From contig JAFGQN010000071.1 of assembly GCA_016935665.1 (NCBI GenBank), forward strand, positions 1 through 57,259: 57,259 nucleotides of DNA, in the 5' to 3' direction. A program made the translations under genes and the position numbers. Each line of letters starts with the position of its first letter. The stretch's first letter is position 1. Of this stretch, positions 54,517 to 57,259 are shown piece after piece. The DNA comes from Deltaproteobacteria bacterium. Its GTDB lineage: Bacteria; Myxococcota_A; Polyangia; JAAYKL01. The notes under the pieces were generated by a model. That model worked only from the letters and a program-made list of their open reading frames with translations. It was not told the origin of the DNA and searched no databases.

Positions 54517-55305
54517 ATGTGGCGAAAAATACTAATTAACGCGGTTCTTTTCATCTCTTTGCCGCTGCTCTTTGCCGTCTGTGAACCAGCCGGAGACGAA
54601 TCTGAGCAGGTGATGCTTCCTGTGACCAGCAATGTAACCGGTATCAAACCCTGTGTGAATGACCTCGGCTGGAACATCACTGTGACCCGCTTTGAAGTTT
54701 CATTTAAAAACCTGGAGTTCACAACGGAAGGGGACGCCCATGCAGGACTGCTGCAACAAATTTCGGATTTTATTATTCCGTCGGCAATGGCGCATCCGGG
54801 ACATTTGGCTGGCGGAGAAGTAATTGGTGAACTGCCAGGGGCTTTTGTGGTGGATTTTGCCGCAGCTGCGCCAGTAAATATGGGGAGCGGCGTATTTCTC
54901 GAAGGCAGGTACAATGGTATGAATCTTTATTTTGTTCGCGCGACCGCAGGTGCGGATGGCAGCACCACTGATCCGATTGTTGGCCATACCGCATATATCG
55001 AAGGGGTGGCCCAAAAAGATGCGGTACAGATTCCGTTTCACATCACCCTCGATATTGAAAACAATTTGCAAATGGTCGGTGGTGTAATAGATTTGACCGT
55101 GAATGAAAACACGGCAACAACGGTGGGGATACAACTGCTTACTATTGATCCCTTTGAAAACGATACCATTTTCGATGGCGTGGATTTCAGTGCAGTGTCT
55201 ATCGATAATGCGGGTGTCGCTGTCATTCAGCCCGGCCAGAATGCTCATAATTTCATGATGAAGGATTTGATCACTCATGATCAGTGGATGGTAATAACCA
55301 ATTGA
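54517..55305 (+). CDS. TonB-linked lipoprotein with HPGH motif
   Basis: The 262-residue protein has a signal peptide ending FAVC (a poor lipobox) and a body with SAMAHPGHLAGGEVIGEL, then VVDFAAAAPVNMGSGVFLEG, GMNLYFVRATAG, a HITLDIENNLQM strand and VIDLTVNENTAT. AHPGH is a likely metal-binding motif, and the sheet-rich body suits an exposed surface domain. It overlaps no known family that I can name. AAAGGAAAGG stands before the ATG, 15 bases after the receptor stop, so it is co-expressed. It may be a surface co-receptor for a metal or metallophore. Confidence 0.72.
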   Translation: MWRKILINAVLFISLPLLFAVCEPAGDESEQVMLPVTSNVTGIKPCVNDLGWNITVTRFEVSFKNLEFTTEGDAHAGLLQQISDFIIPSAMAHPGHLAGGEVIGELPGAFVVDFAAAAPVNMGSGVFLEGRYNGMNLYFVRATAGADGSTTDPIVGHTAYIEGVAQKDAVQIPFHITLDIENNLQMVGGVIDLTVNENTATTVGIQLLTIDPFENDTIFDGVDFSAVSIDNAGVAVIQPGQNAHNFMMKDLITHDQWMVITN

Positions 55306-55317
55306 AAGGATGGACAT

Positions 55318-56145
55318 ATGAACTCACTTTTATTAAACAAAAAAAACTGGATTACAATTGTGGGAATTTGGGTACTGCTGTGGCAGGCAGGGTGCGAGTC
55401 TTCAGATGAAGATGGCGCCGGAACTTTAAATGTAACTATATGGGGTGAGGCGTATATTGAACAGGGTATACCGGCAGCGGAATTCGCTGACGGATATGCA
55501 ATTACCTACGAAAAATTCCTCGTCAATGTAAGAAATATTTCCGCGGCCACTGCAGACGGGGCAATTGGGATCCGGGATGCTGCGTCTAAAATATGGGATG
55601 TTACAAAAGTGGGCCCCACTGACATCGTTTCTGCACAGGTGGATGCCGCCTCCTATACCCATACCGCGTACACTATTGCGCCAGCGAATGCCGCCAGTCT
55701 TGCGGGCAATGCCGATGCTGCCGACGTTGCCATGATGAAACAGAATGGATACTCTATATTCGTACAAGCCCTGGCAACCAATGGCACCATCACCAAGCAT
55801 TTTGCATGGGGATTTAATTCAGCAACGAGGTTTGATCCCTGTCATTCTTTGGGCGTGGTGACCAGCGACGGCGAAGCCAGTATTCAAATTACCATTCACG
55901 GCGATCATCTTTTTTATGACAGCGCACAGAGCACAGACCCTGCACTGCGTTTCACCGACCTCGCACTGGCCGATGCCAACAGTGACAACGAAATTACACG
56001 AGAAGAGCTTTTGGCCTATTCAATCACCGCACTGCAATACTATACCGTTGGCAATATGGATATTACCAATATGTGGGATTATCTCAGTTATATGGTCAAA
56101 ACGGTTGGCCACATTGATGGTGAAAACCATTGTGAAATGCAATAG
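55318..56145 (+). CDS. TonB-linked lipoprotein with EF-hand-like loop
   Basis: The 275-residue protein has a signal peptide ending QAGC and a sheet-rich body (GTLNVTIWGEAYIEQGIP, GYAITYEKFLVNVRNIS). It carries TIHGDHLFYDSAQ (His/Asp) and the EF-hand-like loop DANSDNEITREEL near residue 222, then MWDYLSYMVKTVGHIDGENH at the C-terminus. The motifs suggest calcium or another divalent ion. It follows the HPGH lipoprotein by 12 bases in the same operon. A role as a surface or periplasmic partner of the receptor is inferred from position only. Confidence 0.72.
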   Translation: MNSLLLNKKNWITIVGIWVLLWQAGCESSDEDGAGTLNVTIWGEAYIEQGIPAAEFADGYAITYEKFLVNVRNISAATADGAIGIRDAASKIWDVTKVGPTDIVSAQVDAASYTHTAYTIAPANAASLAGNADAADVAMMKQNGYSIFVQALATNGTITKHFAWGFNSATRFDPCHSLGVVTSDGEASIQITIHGDHLFYDSAQSTDPALRFTDLALADANSDNEITREELLAYSITALQYYTVGNMDITNMWDYLSYMVKTVGHIDGENHCEMQ

Positions 56146-56471
56146 AAAAAGTTGTGTGAATCATTGAACTTCCTCACCAGCGACGATGAGAGACGAAACC
56201 AATGAATCGTTAAAAATCAATCATCGATTTATGATTTTTGTTTGCCTTTCAATCGCGCCCATCTGTTTAAGCAATAATGCGCATGGTTGTAAAAAAAGTA
56301 TACTGGTGTTGTGCAAATCATTCGTTATTGTCTGCCTGCATTTGGAATCACTGCCGGATATTTTCTGTCATATCCGCACTTCACCGCACCACAGCACAAC
56401 ACGATCATCGTTTTATTACAGCGCCAGATGAGTTTCTCGATAGTGTGCCCGTGTTTCCTGCGGCAAAACCT
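56146..56471. other. 326-base convergent intergenic region
   Basis: It holds the probable operon terminator (56212-56239). On the plus strand a short open frame from 56186 begins with a signal-peptide-like stretch (FMIFVCLSIAPICLS) but becomes non-coding in character, perhaps a remnant. Nothing else is seen. Confidence 0.4.
56212..56239 (+). terminator. Possible terminator of the TonB operon
   Basis: AAAAATCA (56212-56219) and TGATTTTT (56232-56239) form a stem with a 12-base loop; the 3' arm supplies the T-run. It is A/T-rich and weak by stem strength, but it lies 67 bases past the last gene of the operon. Confidence 0.45.
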
Positions 56472-57259
56472 CTACGCCGGGATGCTTTGTGTGGTTTCCG
56501 AATCATCAGCGGTGCTGTCAACAGATTTGGACCCTCTGCTGCTCATATAGTCGCTGATGTATTCCTGATATCGGTCGGTGCCTTCAAACACATACTTCCC
56601 ATATTCTTTGATTTCGTCCGCGGCCATTTTGTAATAGCTCCATGCGCGGTGAAACATGTCTTTGGCCGCATTGACCGTATCGGGGTCCAGGGTGGCATCC
56701 GCGTATAATTCATTCAACGCGTTGTGCAACGTCTCTGCCTCCGCAATGGTGTTTCGGTCAAACAGGGGCGTCTTTGCCAGGTACGCCACATTCCGTTCGG
56801 CCAGCTTTTTCAAAGACATCAGATCGGCCACCATATCCAGATGACCGCGCCCTTCCTGAATGTGTTTGAGCTGCGTCAAAAGCGCCGCCTCATTGCGAAA
56901 CGCAAACGACATGTGTTTAATCATATACTTTCTAAGCGCATACCCTTTTTGCGCCGCCTCTTTCCACGCCTTGACCGCATCGGGATCTCTTTCAATTGCC
57001 ATTCTGTATTCCGCCGCCGCCACATCCAGCGCCCCCACCCGAACACCCAGCGACGCCACAATCCCGGGTTCTATCCCCGCATCCAGCAACGCCTGTGCAT
57101 CATCCACCAGCACCCGCTTCAGCCGAAACGCCTCTCCCACCGCAATATCAATCGGAATATTGCAATACGTAATCGTAAGCGGTAACAGAACGGCGTTATT
57201 GATTTTTGCCGATTGTGTCGATAAGGGAGCGGCGGGGTTTGTCGGCGAAATGAGTCTTC
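56472..57259 (-). CDS. Partial gene, TPR-like helical protein (5' end outside window)
   Basis: The frame is open to the window edge, so the start lies beyond 57259; a GTG at 57138-57140 is an internal codon. The visible part contains a beta-strand stretch (LPLTITYCNIPIDIAVGEAF), a TPR-like pair (ALDVAAAEYRMAIERDPDAV) and long helices (AKDMFHRAWSYYKMAADEIK), ending in an acidic tail (SIPA). It carries an Asp/Glu-rich C-terminus as in scaffold proteins. I cannot name a function. A truncated second copy of its tail is at 51691-51845. Confidence 0.65.
   Translation of the reverse strand, partial: RLISPTNPAAPLSTQSAKINNAVLLPLTITYCNIPIDIAVGEAFRLKRVLVDDAQALLDAGIEPGIVASLGVRVGALDVAAAEYRMAIERDPDAVKAWKEAAQKGYALRKYMIKHMSFAFRNEAALLTQLKHIQEGRGHLDMVADLMSLKKLAERNVAYLAKTPLFDRNTIAEAETLHNALNELYADATLDPDTVNAAKDMFHRAWSYYKMAADEIKEYGKYVFEGTDRYQEYISDYMSSRGSKSVDSTADDSETTQSIPA
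56517..56629. repeat. Direct repeat, copy 2 (with 51734-51845)
   Basis: This is the intact-gene copy of the ~110-base duplication, inside the coding sequence at 56472-57259. The repeat ends where the gene continues upstream with GTAATAGCTCC, a sequence absent at 51846. Confidence 0.8.

Noticed and set aside
1-57259. tRNA, rRNA, CRISPR arrays, transposases or phage genes
   Set aside because: No cloverleaf-like T-loop sequence, direct-repeat array, DDE or integrase motif was seen on reading through.

Overview
The window reads like a genome segment of a free-living deltaproteobacterium in the broad sense, most likely a Myxococcota relative. The pointers are secreted lipoproteins with Ser/Asp/Thr-rich linkers, Cys-rich repeats typical of that group, an MJ0042 zinc-ribbon/TPR protein, DUF4388 and roadblock/LC7 signalling proteins, and a giant Ser/Thr-kinase/AAA/GAF/histidine-kinase/receiver hybrid. 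This assignment is inference from protein style. I see no rRNA, tRNA, CRISPR array, phage gene or transposase.

Layout. 1-640 is gene debris: a frameshifted Cys-rich fragment abuts the H-box fragment of a histidine kinase. 642-2073 holds a YebC/PmpR protein with a terminator, then convergently a YjdF (DUF2992) gene behind a multi-stem leader that resembles a riboswitch. 2191-6609 holds two secreted proteins: an alpha/beta-hydrolase with a dockerin-like region (frameshifted at a T8 run) and a Cys-containing lipoprotein. 7134-16443 has a nuclease-like/XPD-type helicase, a BspA-like (DUF285) surface lipoprotein, an Hsp33-like redox chaperone and a 1303-residue zinc-ribbon/TPR membrane protein. 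16659-24440 holds metK, murA (with Asp at the usual catalytic Cys), a chemoreceptor-like protein, a membrane sulfatase with HEAT-like repeats and a YfiR-like protein. 24860-33445 has a glycerol-1-phosphate dehydrogenase family gene directly followed by a DUF4388 gene, convergent with the giant hybrid kinase, whose H-box His is Gln.

33751-39250 (+ strand) has a Ser/Asp/Thr-rich lipoprotein, a DUF1016_N/SNase-like fusion, a dihydroorotate-dehydrogenase-like enzyme, a single-pass membrane protein frameshifted at an A9 run, and a TPR gene that has lost its start codon and carries an in-frame stop. 39282-40765 is a DUF1634/TauE-SafE exporter pair. 41088-46119 (- strand) is a compact signalling and metabolism cluster: DUF4388-roadblock, roadblock/LC7, two V4R-like ligand-binding proteins, a class V aminotransferase, a 95-residue partner coupled by GTGA, and a PfkB sugar kinase. 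46707-48045 is a MarR regulator and a second TauE/SafE exporter, with one operator-like sequence in front of each.

48153-51638 holds extracellular proteins (an expansin-like lipoprotein, a choice-of-anchor I protein and a small Cys-rich lipoprotein). 52306-56145 is an apparent operon of a TonB-dependent receptor and two small lipoproteins with His-rich and EF-hand-like motifs, a plausible outer-membrane metal or ligand uptake module. 56472-57259 is the 3' part of a gene that runs off the window; a decayed copy of its last ~50 codons sits at 51691-51845. Homopolymer runs of 8-9 bases coincide with three reading-frame breaks, so base-level confirmation matters before calling these genes dead.
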